Assembly (NCBI GenBank): GCA_023422565.1
Contig: JAFAGR010000038.1
Span: 1-64,000 of the forward strand
Source: Bacteroidota bacterium
GTDB taxonomy: Bacteria; Bacteroidota; Bacteroidia; Chitinophagales; Chitinophagaceae
Reading direction: 5' to 3'
Length of the DNA stretch: 64,000 bases
The position numbers and the translations under genes were made by a program. Of this stretch, positions 45,048 through 54,716 are shown piece after piece (within the stretch, counting starts at the first letter, position 1; each line of letters starts with the position of its first letter). The notes under the pieces were generated by a model. That model worked only from the letters and a program-made list of their open reading frames with translations, was not told where the DNA came from and made no database searches.

Positions 45048-46049
45048 ATGAAAGTAATGCTGTATGTATTGTTTTTTCTGGCGGCTTTTCTGAAAGTTGA
45101 CGCGCAAGATGTGAAAGAACTGCAGGAAACGGCCCGAACATTTATGAAGCAGGGCGATTTCCCCAATGCGATACTTGTGCTTAACCGGGCTTATGCGCTC
45201 GAACCATCCAACCTTTCCGTTTCCAAAGAGCTGGCTCTTGCCAACTATTACCAAAATGACCTCGCGAAAGCACTCGCACTGATAAAGCCTGTTGTGGACA
45301 GTGATGCGGCCGACGACCAATCTTTCCAAATCGCAGGCAATATTTATAAGGCCCAGGGAAATACTAAGGAAGCAGATAAGATATATAAAAGAGGCCTGAA
45401 GAAATTTCCTTCCAGCGGCGCTTTATATAACGACCTTGGAGAACTGATGTGGGCGCAAAAAAATTATGATGCAATAACGCAGTGGGAAAAGGGAATTGAA
45501 ACTGACCCGGCTTTTTCACGCAATTATTACAATGCCGCCAGGTTTTATTATTTCTCTACTGACAAAACATGGAGCCTCATCTACGGTGAAATTTTTCTGA
45601 ACATGGAGCCCTTCGGTGCCAAGACCCCGGAGATCAAAGAAATTTTACTGGACAGCTACAAGAAGCTTTTCAGCGATGCCGACATTTTAGCTTCCTCAAA
45701 ACAATCATCACCATTTACCAGGGCTTTTTTAGTAACTATGGCTAAACAAAGCTCCCTGGTTTCGCATGGCATCACGGCAGACGTACTAACGATGGTGCGT
45801 ACACGCTTTATACTTGACTGGCAGAATGATCACGCAAAAGATTTCCCTTATAAGTTGTTTGATCAGCAGGAAACGCTGCTGAGAGACGGCTTGTTCAACG
45901 CCTACAATCAGTGGATATTCGGAGCAGCGCAAAATCTTGCCGCATTTCAAAGCTGGATAAATGCGCATCCCGAAGAATATGCCGCACTCACGCGGTTCCA
46001 GCGTTCAACCGTTTTTAAAATGCCGGAGAAACAGTATTATAGCCGGTAG
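45048..46049 (+). CDS. Secreted/periplasmic tetratricopeptide-repeat protein
   Basis: 333 residues. Signal peptide MKVMLYVLFFLAAFLKVDAQ, then several TPR-like helix pairs (FMKQGDFPNAILVLNRAYAL, ANYYQNDLAKALALIKPVV, AQGNTKEADKIYKRGLKKF, AQKNYDAITQWEKGIETD), and a longer C-terminal region without clear repeats. Protein binding in the periplasm is the usual role; no partner is visible. It follows DUF1015 by 31 bases on the same strand. A heptad array starts inside its stop codon. Confidence 0.8.
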   Translation: MKVMLYVLFFLAAFLKVDAQDVKELQETARTFMKQGDFPNAILVLNRAYALEPSNLSVSKELALANYYQNDLAKALALIKPVVDSDAADDQSFQIAGNIYKAQGNTKEADKIYKRGLKKFPSSGALYNDLGELMWAQKNYDAITQWEKGIETDPAFSRNYYNAARFYYFSTDKTWSLIYGEIFLNMEPFGAKTPEIKEILLDSYKKLFSDADILASSKQSSPFTRAFLVTMAKQSSLVSHGITADVLTMVRTRFILDWQNDHAKDFPYKLFDQQETLLRDGLFNAYNQWIFGAAQNLAAFQSWINAHPEEYAALTRFQRSTVFKMPEKQYYSR

Positions 46050-46109
46050 TTCCTGGTCTGTAGTCAATAATCAGAAGTCGATAGCCGGTACTCGTTACGC
46101 AGAGGTCAC
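46047..46109. repeat. Heptad array, TAGTCNN family, starting in the stop codon
   Basis: Nine consecutive 7-mers with consensus TAGTCNN (for example TAGTTCC, TGGTCTG, TAGTCAA, AAGTCGA, TAGCCGG). The first three bases are the TAG stop of the upstream gene. Confidence 0.8.
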
Positions 46110-46138
46110 CTGCCTATTCAGGCTTTCCGCCAGAATAT

Positions 46139-46234
46139 CCAATCACTCAGCCAATCTGACCAACCAACCATCCAACTACAATCCAACCAATCAACCATCT
46201 ATCCAATCCACCATCTATCCATTCCACCAATATT
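46139..46234. repeat. CCA-rich array with 4/8-bp period
   Basis: After the heptad array, CCA recurs at 4- or 8-base steps; 46195-46234 divide into five 8-mers beginning CCA (CCATCTAT, CCAATCCA, CCATCTAT, CCATTCCA, CCAATATT). The array ends 33 bases before the acyl-CoA ligase ATG. Confidence 0.7.
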
Positions 46235-46267
46235 TTACTAACTTACGGCAATACCATTCCCTATTGC

Positions 46268-48049
46268 ATGAAAGAGATTACACGCCTGTTTGATTTTGTA
46301 GAGGAGCAACACAAATCCTTTCCGAAAACGGATATGCTTGCTGCGAAAAACGCCGATGGAGACTGGCGGAAGTACAGCACCTCCGAAGTGGTGGAAACCG
46401 TGAACCGGCTATCAGCGGGCTTGCTTTCCTTAGGCTTGTCGGGGAATGACCTCACGGTAGAGACGCAGGATAAAGTTGCCCTTATATCACGTAACCGTCC
46501 CGAATGGTTGCTGCTTGACCTTGCCTGCCAGCAAATAGGTGTGGTATTATGCCCGGTTTATCCCACCTCAAATATTAATGAACTGGAGTTTATTTTTACC
46601 GATGCCTCTGTGAAGTATGTATTCTGCAGCGATAATGATCTTTTAGAAAAAATGGAAGTGCTGCGCGGCAGGGTTCCTTCTTTGCAAGACATTTATTGTT
46701 TCGATCAAATAACCGGAGCAAAATACTGGGAAACACTGTTGGAAGACGGCCGGCAAGGTGAAATAGATGCCCTCCGTAACCGAATACTTCCCTCAACCTG
46801 CGCTACAATTATTTATACCTCCGGAACAACCGGTACGCCAAAGGGCGTAATGCTGAGCCATCGCAATATTGTAAGTAATGTGCTGAACAGCGTGGAAAGT
46901 TTTCCTTTTGAAAAAAAGCCTGAAGCAAGATCGCTCAGCTTTCTTCCCCTCAACCACATTTTTGAGCGGATGGTTTCTTACATCTACATCCACAGCGCCA
47001 TTTCAATTTATTATGCTGAAAGCCTCGAAGCATTGGGAGATAACTTAAAGGAAGTAAAGCCAATGGTATTTTGTACTGTGCCCCGCCTGTTAGAGAAAGT
47101 GTTTGAAAAGATCATGAATAAAGGCGCCGAACTACAGGGTGTTAAGAAGAAACTTTTTGATTGGGCAGTAAGCCTCGGCCTGCAATACGATAACCGGAAA
47201 TCAAACGGTATGTGGTACAACATGCAGCTGGCAATCGCCAACAAATTGATCTTTAGCAAATGGCGAGAGGCGCTTGGCGGAAACATTCAGTACATCATCA
47301 CCGGCAGCGCCGCCTGCCAGGTTCGTTTGTTGAGAATTTTTAACGCCGCTCAAATTCCTATTTATGAGGGATATGGCCCCACCGAAAACAGTCCGGTGAT
47401 AAGCGTGAACCGCAGGGGAAAGAACGGAACCAAATTCGGCAGCGTGGGCCCGGTGATAAACGGCCAGGAAGTTAAACTTGAACCCGATGGGGAGATTTGC
47501 GTGAAAGGGCCCAGTGTGATGATGGGCTACTACAAGCGGCCCGACCTTACTGCCGAAACCATAAAAGATGGATGGCTTCATACCGGTGATATCGGCGTGT
47601 TTGTAGATGGAAAATTTCTGAAAATAACCGACCGGAAGAAAGAACTTTTTAAAACAAGCGGCGGAAAGTATGTAGCTCCTCAGCCGATTGAAAATAAAAT
47701 GAAAGAATCGCCGTATGTGGAACAAATGATGGTGGTTGGCGCTGATCAGAAATTTGTGGGCGCCCTCATTGTTCCATCAATGCCCAACCTGCGCGAGTGG
47801 ATGCGAAAAAATAATATTGAATTCACCACGGAATCAGAAGCTGTGCGTAACCCGGAAGTATTGAAATTTTACAAACAGTTGGTGGAGGCTTTTAATGAAT
47901 TTTTCAATCATGTAGAGCAGGTGAAAAAGTTTGAGCTGCTTCCGGAAGAATGGACCATTGAAACCGGCGAGTTAACGCCCACACTTAAGTTGAAAAGAAA
48001 AGTGATAATGGAAAAATTTCGTGACCGGATAGAGCGGGTCTACAACTGA
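46268..48049 (+). CDS. Long-chain fatty acid-CoA ligase (AMP-binding)
   Basis: 593 residues, the length of long-chain acyl-CoA synthetases of the FadD15/AasC type. AMP-binding motif TIIYTSGTTGTPKGVMLSH, adenylate site YEGYGPTENSPVIS and LHTGDIGVFVDGKFLKITDRKKE with the catalytic C-terminal Lys region (FKTSGGKYVAPQPIEN) are all visible. It activates fatty acids with ATP and CoA for membrane lipid or degradation pathways. A stand-alone receiver gene converges on it three bases downstream. Confidence 0.93.
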   Translation: MKEITRLFDFVEEQHKSFPKTDMLAAKNADGDWRKYSTSEVVETVNRLSAGLLSLGLSGNDLTVETQDKVALISRNRPEWLLLDLACQQIGVVLCPVYPTSNINELEFIFTDASVKYVFCSDNDLLEKMEVLRGRVPSLQDIYCFDQITGAKYWETLLEDGRQGEIDALRNRILPSTCATIIYTSGTTGTPKGVMLSHRNIVSNVLNSVESFPFEKKPEARSLSFLPLNHIFERMVSYIYIHSAISIYYAESLEALGDNLKEVKPMVFCTVPRLLEKVFEKIMNKGAELQGVKKKLFDWAVSLGLQYDNRKSNGMWYNMQLAIANKLIFSKWREALGGNIQYIITGSAACQVRLLRIFNAAQIPIYEGYGPTENSPVISVNRRGKNGTKFGSVGPVINGQEVKLEPDGEICVKGPSVMMGYYKRPDLTAETIKDGWLHTGDIGVFVDGKFLKITDRKKELFKTSGGKYVAPQPIENKMKESPYVEQMMVVGADQKFVGALIVPSMPNLREWMRKNNIEFTTESEAVRNPEVLKFYKQLVEAFNEFFNHVEQVKKFELLPEEWTIETGELTPTLKLKRKVIMEKFRDRIERVYN

Positions 48050-48052
48050 TTT

Positions 48053-48424
48053 TTAGCAGGCCGCTTTCAGAATCAGCGAGGGGAGATTTTCAATTTCCCT
48101 TGTTTTATCGATAAACCCAAATGAACCCAATTCCGCGCAAATAGTCCGGTAATGGTTGCTTCCCTGGTTGGTTACCATAATGGAGCGTACCTGCGGAAAC
48201 TTTTTTGTGATATGCTCAAGGAGATCGATACCGTTTTTGCCCGGGAGATTTATATCCAGCAAAGCAATGTCTATCTGTTCATTTTCCAACACCTCCACCG
48301 CTTTTTGAAAAGAGGTTGCTTTTGCAACTTTTGAAACTCCTTCCAGCTCCAGCAATTGCGCAGACAGCCTGTTTAAAATGATCCGTGAATCGTCTACTAA
48401 TAATATATTCAGCGTTTTTGCCAT
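48053..48424 (-). CDS. Stand-alone REC-domain response regulator
   Basis: 123-residue receiver with acidic pocket LLVDDSRI, phosphoacceptor Asp57 in IALLDINLPGKNG and the Lys in FGFIDKTREI. No output domain follows. It is the third lone receiver in the window (with 30012 and 30398) and, like them, has no adjacent kinase. It converges on the ligase gene with only three bases between the stops, so the two transcripts likely overlap. Confidence 0.85.
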   Translation of the reverse strand: MAKTLNILLVDDSRIILNRLSAQLLELEGVSKVAKATSFQKAVEVLENEQIDIALLDINLPGKNGIDLLEHITKKFPQVRSIMVTNQGSNHYRTICAELGSFGFIDKTREIENLPSLILKAAC

Positions 48425-48711
48425 TGGAAATGCAAATTTAGCGTGTATAGGTAACCGTTATGTAGGCTTACATTTTAATTATATGTAATTCGCATCTACA
48501 ACAGATAGAATTTTTACTACAAGAATGATGAGAAAAGTGCTCTTTTTGCCTGCAGAAACTTGGGGTTGACCTAACCGATATAAATTGAGTTATTCAAACC
48601 TCCATCAATCCGAAACAAATTAAAACGCCGGGACATGGCGGGGGCTCCCGTTGCCGGTAATTCCCACATTCATTTCATCCTGAAAAGTTATCTTGCATAA
48701 AATAGTTGAGT

Positions 48712-49587
48712 ATGGTGAAATCTATGACGGGTTTCGGTAGAGCGGAACAAACGGTGGGAGATAAAACATTTTTGGTGGAAGTAAGGTCGCTTAACGGAAA
48801 GCAATTTGAACTTCAGCTGAAACTTCCTCCCTTGATGAAGCCTTATGAGTTTGACATACGAAACATTTTGCAGGAAGAATTGATAAGGGGCACGATCGAC
48901 TGTTATGTAACCATCAGGCAAAATGGCACGGCAAAGCCTGTGGTGATAAACACCGATCTTATAAGGGCCTATCATTCGCAGATAAAGATTCTGGCCTCAG
49001 AACTTGATCTTGATACGAATGCCGTTCTTAGCGCCCTGCTTCGTTTACCCGAGGTGGTAACTCCATCAACCGAAATGTTGGACAACACGGATTTTGAAAA
49101 TTTTAAAAAAGTTCTTTTGTCTGCGCTGAGCGAACTGAACAACCATAGGGCAGAGGAAGGTAAGTCTATCAGTAACGACCTCAGAAACCGCATACTAAAA
49201 ATTGAAGAGCAGGAAAAGAACATCCTTGCTTTTGAACCCAACCGCATGACCCGCATCAGGCAGGAAATAAACCAGCTTCTTGAGCAGCATGTAGGTAAAG
49301 AAAATATTGACAACAACAGGCTGGAGCAGGAGCTGATCTATTACATGGAAAAAATCGACATCCATGAAGAGCAGATCAGGCTCAGGCAGCACTGTGAATA
49401 TTTCTTAAGCGTGATTCAAAATGGTTCTGAAGGAAAGGGTAAGAAACTATCCTTTATTTTGCAGGAGATCGGGAGAGAGATAAACACTACCGGAAGCAAG
49501 GCCTATGATGCCGATATTCAGAAGTGCGTAGTGATCATGAAAGATGAACTTGAAAAAGCAAAGGAGCAGGTGTTGAATGTTCTGTAA
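48712..49587 (+). CDS. YicC family endoribonuclease-like protein
   Basis: 291 residues of the YicC/YloC family: start VKSMTGFGRAEQTVGDKTFLVEVRSLNGK, the DUF1732 C-terminal with KGKKLSFILQEIGREINTTGSKA. Members of the family have been linked to RNA cleavage and stress; here no such evidence beyond sequence. The ATG at 48712 is preferred to the in-frame TTG at 48706. gldH follows 3 bases after its stop, so the two are cotranscribed. Confidence 0.9.
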   Translation: MVKSMTGFGRAEQTVGDKTFLVEVRSLNGKQFELQLKLPPLMKPYEFDIRNILQEELIRGTIDCYVTIRQNGTAKPVVINTDLIRAYHSQIKILASELDLDTNAVLSALLRLPEVVTPSTEMLDNTDFENFKKVLLSALSELNNHRAEEGKSISNDLRNRILKIEEQEKNILAFEPNRMTRIRQEINQLLEQHVGKENIDNNRLEQELIYYMEKIDIHEEQIRLRQHCEYFLSVIQNGSEGKGKKLSFILQEIGREINTTGSKAYDADIQKCVVIMKDELEKAKEQVLNVL

Positions 49588-49590
49588 ATT

Positions 49591-50076
49591 ATGAAAAGGT
49601 TATTTCGCCACACCATCTTGATCAATATTGCGCTGCTTCTTTTTGCCGTGCTCACAGGGTGCACACAGGTGAATGTTTTTGAAAAGAACACGCCCATCCC
49701 CGGTGGTAAATGGAGCAGGAGCTTTCCGGCCACGGGTTCTTTTGAGATAACCGACACTTCTTCATTCTACAATATTTATATCGTTCTCCGCCATACCGAT
49801 TCATACAACTATAATAATATTTGGCTGAATATCGGCGTTATGAGCCCCGGAGATTCGATGCGCTATCAAAAAATGGATCTGGCCTTAGGTAATGACCGGG
49901 AAGGGTGGGAAGGCACGGGAATGAATGACATTTGGGAAGTGAGGAAGTTGATCTTTGGCCAGCCAAGGAGATTTGCGCGGCCCGGTACCTATAAATTCTC
50001 TATAAACCACATCATGCGCAATGATCCTCTTCCGCATGTTATGAGCGCCGGGATGCGGATTGAAAAAGCGCCCTGA
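49591..50076 (+). CDS. gldH: Gliding motility lipoprotein GldH
   Basis: 161-residue outer-membrane-type lipoprotein with lipobox AVLTGC. Family sequence: VNVFEKNTPIPGGKWS, GSFEITDTSSFYNIYIVLRHTDSYNYNNIWL, and GTYKFSINHIMRNDPLPHVMSAGMRIEK. GldH is one of the Gld lipoproteins needed for gliding and, in gliders, linked to the type IX secretion apparatus; it occurs also in non-gliding Bacteroidota. It sits directly behind yicC. Its presence supports an organism of this phylum able to export proteins like that at 1-4240. Confidence 0.93.
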   Translation: MKRLFRHTILINIALLLFAVLTGCTQVNVFEKNTPIPGGKWSRSFPATGSFEITDTSSFYNIYIVLRHTDSYNYNNIWLNIGVMSPGDSMRYQKMDLALGNDREGWEGTGMNDIWEVRKLIFGQPRRFARPGTYKFSINHIMRNDPLPHVMSAGMRIEKAP

Positions 50077-50159
50077 GCGGAAATACAGCGTGGTTACGGA
50101 ACAAATTTGAAAAACATATCTTATTTTGCACGGGAAGAACTTTACTTAAAACATCATCT

Positions 50160-51002
50160 GTGAAACGCATTACCATACTGGCCGCATTCCTTTTTGCCGG
50201 CTTTACTTCTTCCGCGCAAGACGGCAACGAAATTTTGGGGGAATTCGGCTTTTCCCTTGGGGCTGCTCATTACTTTGGCGACCTCAATAACAGAGCCGGC
50301 CTGAACCGTCCCAAACCCGCCGTGGGCCTGTTTTTCAGGAAGCAATTTGGTAACTATATCGGCATGCGCGTTTCTGCGCATTATGCGCAGGTTGGGTATG
50401 CAGACAAATACAGCAAGAACGAATTTCAGAAACTGCGTAACCTAAGTTTCAATTCCAACATCTGGGAATTTGCCATCCAGGGCGACTTTAATTTCTTCCG
50501 TTTTGTGCCCAATGACCCGGATTACCTATTCACCCCATACGTAACCTTGGGTATCGGCGCCTTCTCTTACGATCCCTATGCTTTTCTTGCCGGAACTAAG
50601 GAATACCTTCGCCCTCTCGGCACCGAAGGGCAGAATGCCAATTACGACGGCAGAAAGCAGTACAGCACCATGGCAATGTGCATTCCATTTGGCGTTGGCA
50701 TCAAATACAACCTCAGTGAGAAAGTGAACCTTTCTGTAGAGATCGCAAATCGATTTACCACAACAGATTATCTCGACGACGTAAGTAAAACCTACGCGGG
50801 AATTGATAAATTTCCAAATACTGCCAACGGCCTGCCTTCCACAGCGGCTTTGCTGCAGGACAGGGCTTACGAAATAGACAAATCATTCCAGTTTCAGGCC
50901 GGCCAGCAAAGAGGTAATGCCAAGCAAAAAGACCAGTACCTGATCGCTGAGATCGGTATTTCTTTTAATATCAGCACTTACCGCTGCCCAACCTCTTTTT
51001 AA
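50160..51002 (+). CDS. DUF6089 family outer-membrane beta-barrel protein
   Basis: 280 residues. GTG start at 50160 gives signal peptide MKRITILAAFLFAGFTSSAQ-like, then an outer-membrane barrel: FGFSLGAAHYFGDLNNRAGLNRPKPAVGLFFRK, YVTLGIGAFSYDPYAF and a terminal ISFNISTYRCPTSF. The family opens a conserved Bacteroidota cluster with uppS, bamA, ompH, ompH and murI. A structural or assembly role in the outer membrane is inferred. Confidence 0.85.
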   Translation: MKRITILAAFLFAGFTSSAQDGNEILGEFGFSLGAAHYFGDLNNRAGLNRPKPAVGLFFRKQFGNYIGMRVSAHYAQVGYADKYSKNEFQKLRNLSFNSNIWEFAIQGDFNFFRFVPNDPDYLFTPYVTLGIGAFSYDPYAFLAGTKEYLRPLGTEGQNANYDGRKQYSTMAMCIPFGVGIKYNLSEKVNLSVEIANRFTTTDYLDDVSKTYAGIDKFPNTANGLPSTAALLQDRAYEIDKSFQFQAGQQRGNAKQKDQYLIAEIGISFNISTYRCPTSF

Positions 51003-51054
51003 TGCGGTTGCGTTTGCGATAAGCTATGACCCCTCATTGTTCCTCAATTTTAAT

Positions 51055-51062
51055 TACTTTTG
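51055..51062 (+). promoter_or_regulatory. -7 element TACTTTTG before uppS
   Basis: Exact TAnnTTTG match, 40 bases before the ATG at 51103. Confidence 0.45.
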
Positions 51063-51102
51063 CGCCCCTGAAATGGCCTGCGCCTGATCATCAGTATAAT
51101 TA

Positions 51103-51864
51103 ATGGGAGCAAAAAACAGCATAGACCTCGGAAAACTTCCAACGCATATCGCCATAATCATGGACGGTAATGGACGGTGGGCAGAAGAGCGGGGACATGA
51201 CCGCCTTTTCGGCCATTTACACGGAGTGGAAAGCGTACGGGATATCGTGGAGGGCGCGGCAGAACTTGGCGTTGGTTTCTTAACGCTTTATGCATTCAGC
51301 ACGGAAAATTGGGACAGGCCGACTTATGAAGTGAACGGCCTTATGGAATTACTGGTTGATACCATCCGGAAGGAAGTGCCCACGCTGAATAAGAATAATA
51401 TAAAGCTTCATGTGATCGGAGACATAAGCATGTTACCTGAAAACGCAGCCGGTGAACTGAATGAGGCGATACGCGAAACTTCTCACAATACAGGCCTGAA
51501 CCTTGTGATGGCGCTGAGCTACAGCTCGCGATGGGAACTGCTTGAAGCTACGAGGCTGATCGCTGCAGAAGTGGCGGCTGGTAATCTAAATGCCGGAGAA
51601 ATCACTAACGATACCATCAGGCAACATCTTTCAACCAAAAATTTTCCTGACCCTGAACTGTTGATAAGAACCGGCGGCGAATACCGCGTGAGTAATTTCC
51701 TGTTGTACCAGATCGCCTATGCCGAACTCGTGTTCTCTGAAGTAAGATGGCCCGACTTCAGGAAAGAAAATTTATACGAAGCCATCCTCGACTTCCAAAG
51801 CCGGCAGAGAAGATTTGGGAAAACGGGGCGCCAGATAAAGGAAGAGGACCAACATAAAAAATAA
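51103..51864 (+). CDS. uppS: Isoprenyl (undecaprenyl diphosphate) synthase
   Basis: 253-residue cis-prenyltransferase making the C55 lipid carrier for cell-wall and polysaccharide synthesis. Family motifs: IAIIMDGNGRWAEERG with the catalytic Asp, FLTLYAFSTENWDRP, LALSYSSRWELLEATR-like ALSYSSRWELLEA, and PDPELLIRTGGEYRVSNFLLYQIAYAELVF. Normal length. bamA follows after a 109-base gap that holds no gene. Its product feeds murein and surface polysaccharide assembly whose transferase genes lie at the right end of the window. Confidence 0.95.
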   Translation: MGAKNSIDLGKLPTHIAIIMDGNGRWAEERGHDRLFGHLHGVESVRDIVEGAAELGVGFLTLYAFSTENWDRPTYEVNGLMELLVDTIRKEVPTLNKNNIKLHVIGDISMLPENAAGELNEAIRETSHNTGLNLVMALSYSSRWELLEATRLIAAEVAAGNLNAGEITNDTIRQHLSTKNFPDPELLIRTGGEYRVSNFLLYQIAYAELVFSEVRWPDFRKENLYEAILDFQSRQRRFGKTGRQIKEEDQHKK

Positions 51865-51973
51865 TTACCTTTTTTAGAGAATGATATGCATCAAATGCAT
51901 GATTTGATTTAGGAGGGGCTTAACATATTGTATTGATTAATGGGCTTATTTTGCCGACCGTAAAAAAATTTTG

Positions 51974-54691
51974 ATGCAGAGGATTTACCAAAACGTTTGC
52001 CTGACCCTGGTCTGCCTGCTTTTTACTTCCGGAATATTTGGGCAAACTGACACTATCCCTGCAACAGGTAACCCCCTCGTTGAGATCTTTCAGCAAAGAT
52101 ATCCCAAGCAATACCGGATCGCCGGCATCACCGTTACAGGCACAAAATCATTCGACCATAATTTGATCATCTCCATCTCGGGGCTCGCTGTAGGAGATAA
52201 AGTGCAAATTCCGGGTACGGACGTATTCGCAAAAGCCATCTCAAAATTGTGGAGGCAAAACCTGGTGTCGGATGTAAAGATCAACCTGACCAAACTGGTT
52301 GACACCGACATCTATGTAGAGATTGAACTTGTAGAAAGGCCGCGGCTTGTTGACTTCAAATTTAATGGCATCAAAAAGGGCGAACGCGACGACCTCGCCA
52401 ATAAACTCAATCTTTCCAAAGACCGCGTACTTACAGAGAATATGAAGTTGAGCGCAATAGAAACGATCCATAAGTTTTATGCGAACAAAGGTTACATGAA
52501 TGCATCGGTTGACCTGGTTGAAACCACACTTCCCAATCACACGGTTTCACTCACTTTCAACATAAACAAAGGCAGGAAGGTTAAGATCAATCACATCAAC
52601 TTCACGGGCAATCAAACCGAACCTGACCTGAAGCTGAAGAAGCAAATGAAAGGAACGAAGGAGATGACCAAATTCACTCTCTTTCCTGAAAAGATTATCA
52701 GCCCCTATGGCGATTCAACCTCGGGCATCAGCTTTAATGATTATGTAAAAGACGCCGGATTTTTGTCCTTGTCGAAAACAAAAGATTACATCGATCCATA
52801 CTTCCGTTTCAAATTATTCAGCGGTGCAAAATTCAATGAAGAAAAATACCGTGAAGACAAAAGCCGCATCCTAAGCTTTTATAATGCCCGCGGTTACAGG
52901 GATGCACAAATACTTGCCGACACTCAGTTTTACAACATGAAAGGAAACATGAACATTGACATTCATGTTGAAGAGGGCCGCAAGTATTATTTTGGCAACA
53001 TGGTATGGAAAGGCAATACCAAATACTCCGATTCTGTATTGAATGTTTTATTGGGAATAAAAAAAGGAGACATCTACAATCTCGAAGAACTTGATAAAAG
53101 GCTTGGCCGCCAGATAACTATGGAAGGAGGAGATATCGGCAGCCTTTACCAGGATGACGGTTATCTTTTCTTCCGCGTAGAACCGGTGGAAACAGCTGTA
53201 TACAATGATACTATCGATTTCGAATTAAGAATGACCGAAGGTCCGCAGGCAACATATGGAAGGATCACCGTTACAGGAAATGACAAAACGAAAGACTATG
53301 TGATCCTTCGTGAAATGCGAACCATACCCGGTGATAAGTTCAGCCGCTCAGACATTATCAGAACGCAGCGCGAACTCTCGCAGTTAGGATTTTTGAATCC
53401 GGAAAAAATAAATCCGAATGTGGTTCCCAATTCCGATAACGGAACAGTGGATATTGAATGGCAGGTGGAAGAACGTTCGGCAGATCAGCTTGAATTGTCT
53501 GCAGGCTTTGGTGGCGGCATAGGGCTTACCGGAACGCTGGGTGTTACCTTCAATAACTTTTCCATCAAGAACATTACGAAAAAATCCAGCTGGGATCCGC
53601 TTCCCGGTGGCGATGGCCAAAAACTCAGTGCACGTATCCAATCTAACGGGCGGGCTTATCGAGCATACAACTTCTCATTCACCGAGCCATGGCTGGGTGG
53701 AAAGAAGAGAAACTCTTTCTCTATAAGTTACTTCAACACAAAATATTCAAACGCCTACGATTCATTCGGATTACCATGCCGCTCTTGCGGGAGCCAGAGT
53801 TATGTAAAAACAGTGGGTTTTGGAATTGCATTAGGGAAGCAGCTTAAATGGCCCGATGATTATTTCAACCTTATTTACAGCCTTAACTTCCAGCAATACA
53901 AGCTGAAGAACTATCCGAATATTTTCCGCGGTATCAATACAGGTACATCAACAAATATCAGTGCAAAGCTCACCTTGTTGCGTAATTCAATCGGTGGCAG
54001 CCCGATATTCCCGACCAGTGGTTCAAACTTTATGCTTAGCGGGCAGTTCACGCTTCCCTATTCTTTGCTGGGCATAACCAAGGGCGATGCTAATGAATAC
54101 AAGTTGCCTGAATTTCATAAATGGCGATTTAATGGTGAATGGTTTGTACCGATCGGGCGGGCCAGAGGTGCAGACAATAACAAACAATTTGTATTGCGCG
54201 CGGCGGCGAAGTATGGCTTTATTGGAAGGTATAATTCCGACCTCGAGATTTCGCCCTTTGAACGCTTCCAGGTGGGTGACGCAGGCCTGAGCAACACTAC
54301 TGCATTACTTGGCTATGATATCATTGCGCATCGCGGATATCCGGTATACGGCAGCTCCAATCCAAAGATTAACCCTGACGGCATCACGCCTTCAGAGTAC
54401 TTCACTATATTTAATAAGTACACTGTTGAAATGCGTTATCCGTTTTCAACCAATGCGAGCAGCACCATATTCGGCCTTGCATTTTTTGAAGCCGCGAATG
54501 GCTGGTATAACTTTAAAGAGTACAATCCATTCAAGCTTCGCCGTTCTGCGGGTGTAGGTATGCGTTTCTTCCTGCCGATGTTTGGCTTGCTTGGTTTCGA
54601 TTACGGCATCGGCTTCGACAGGTACACGCCGGATGGTGGCCTGAAAGGTGCGGCCAAATTCACCTTTATGCTCGGGCAGGAGCCGGAATAA
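51974..54691 (+). CDS. bamA: Outer-membrane protein assembly factor BamA
   Basis: 905 residues with signal peptide, five POTRA-like repeats and a C-terminal beta-barrel. YRIAGITVTGTKSFDHNLI is the first POTRA, with others at VKINHINFTGN, KGNTKYSDSVLNVLLGI and YGRITVTGNDKTKDYVILREM. The barrel includes FNNFSIKNI, YNFSFTEPWLGGKKRNSFSIS (surface-lock-like region) and the terminal AKFTFMLGQEPE. It inserts beta-barrel proteins into the outer membrane. The ATG at 51974 is preferred to the TTG three bases earlier. Confidence 0.94.
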   Translation: MQRIYQNVCLTLVCLLFTSGIFGQTDTIPATGNPLVEIFQQRYPKQYRIAGITVTGTKSFDHNLIISISGLAVGDKVQIPGTDVFAKAISKLWRQNLVSDVKINLTKLVDTDIYVEIELVERPRLVDFKFNGIKKGERDDLANKLNLSKDRVLTENMKLSAIETIHKFYANKGYMNASVDLVETTLPNHTVSLTFNINKGRKVKINHINFTGNQTEPDLKLKKQMKGTKEMTKFTLFPEKIISPYGDSTSGISFNDYVKDAGFLSLSKTKDYIDPYFRFKLFSGAKFNEEKYREDKSRILSFYNARGYRDAQILADTQFYNMKGNMNIDIHVEEGRKYYFGNMVWKGNTKYSDSVLNVLLGIKKGDIYNLEELDKRLGRQITMEGGDIGSLYQDDGYLFFRVEPVETAVYNDTIDFELRMTEGPQATYGRITVTGNDKTKDYVILREMRTIPGDKFSRSDIIRTQRELSQLGFLNPEKINPNVVPNSDNGTVDIEWQVEERSADQLELSAGFGGGIGLTGTLGVTFNNFSIKNITKKSSWDPLPGGDGQKLSARIQSNGRAYRAYNFSFTEPWLGGKKRNSFSISYFNTKYSNAYDSFGLPCRSCGSQSYVKTVGFGIALGKQLKWPDDYFNLIYSLNFQQYKLKNYPNIFRGINTGTSTNISAKLTLLRNSIGGSPIFPTSGSNFMLSGQFTLPYSLLGITKGDANEYKLPEFHKWRFNGEWFVPIGRARGADNNKQFVLRAAAKYGFIGRYNSDLEISPFERFQVGDAGLSNTTALLGYDIIAHRGYPVYGSSNPKINPDGITPSEYFTIFNKYTVEMRYPFSTNASSTIFGLAFFEAANGWYNFKEYNPFKLRRSAGVGMRFFLPMFGLLGFDYGIGFDRYTPDGGLKGAAKFTFMLGQEPE

Positions 54692-54716
54692 TTTTTAATG
54701 CTAAAAAACTTTCATC

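Noticed and set aside
48425..48711. Short dyads (TTACAT-N9-ATGTAA and GGTT-N5-AACC) between the lone receiver and yicC.
   Set aside because: Too short to distinguish from chance in AT-rich DNA, and no second copy was seen in the window.
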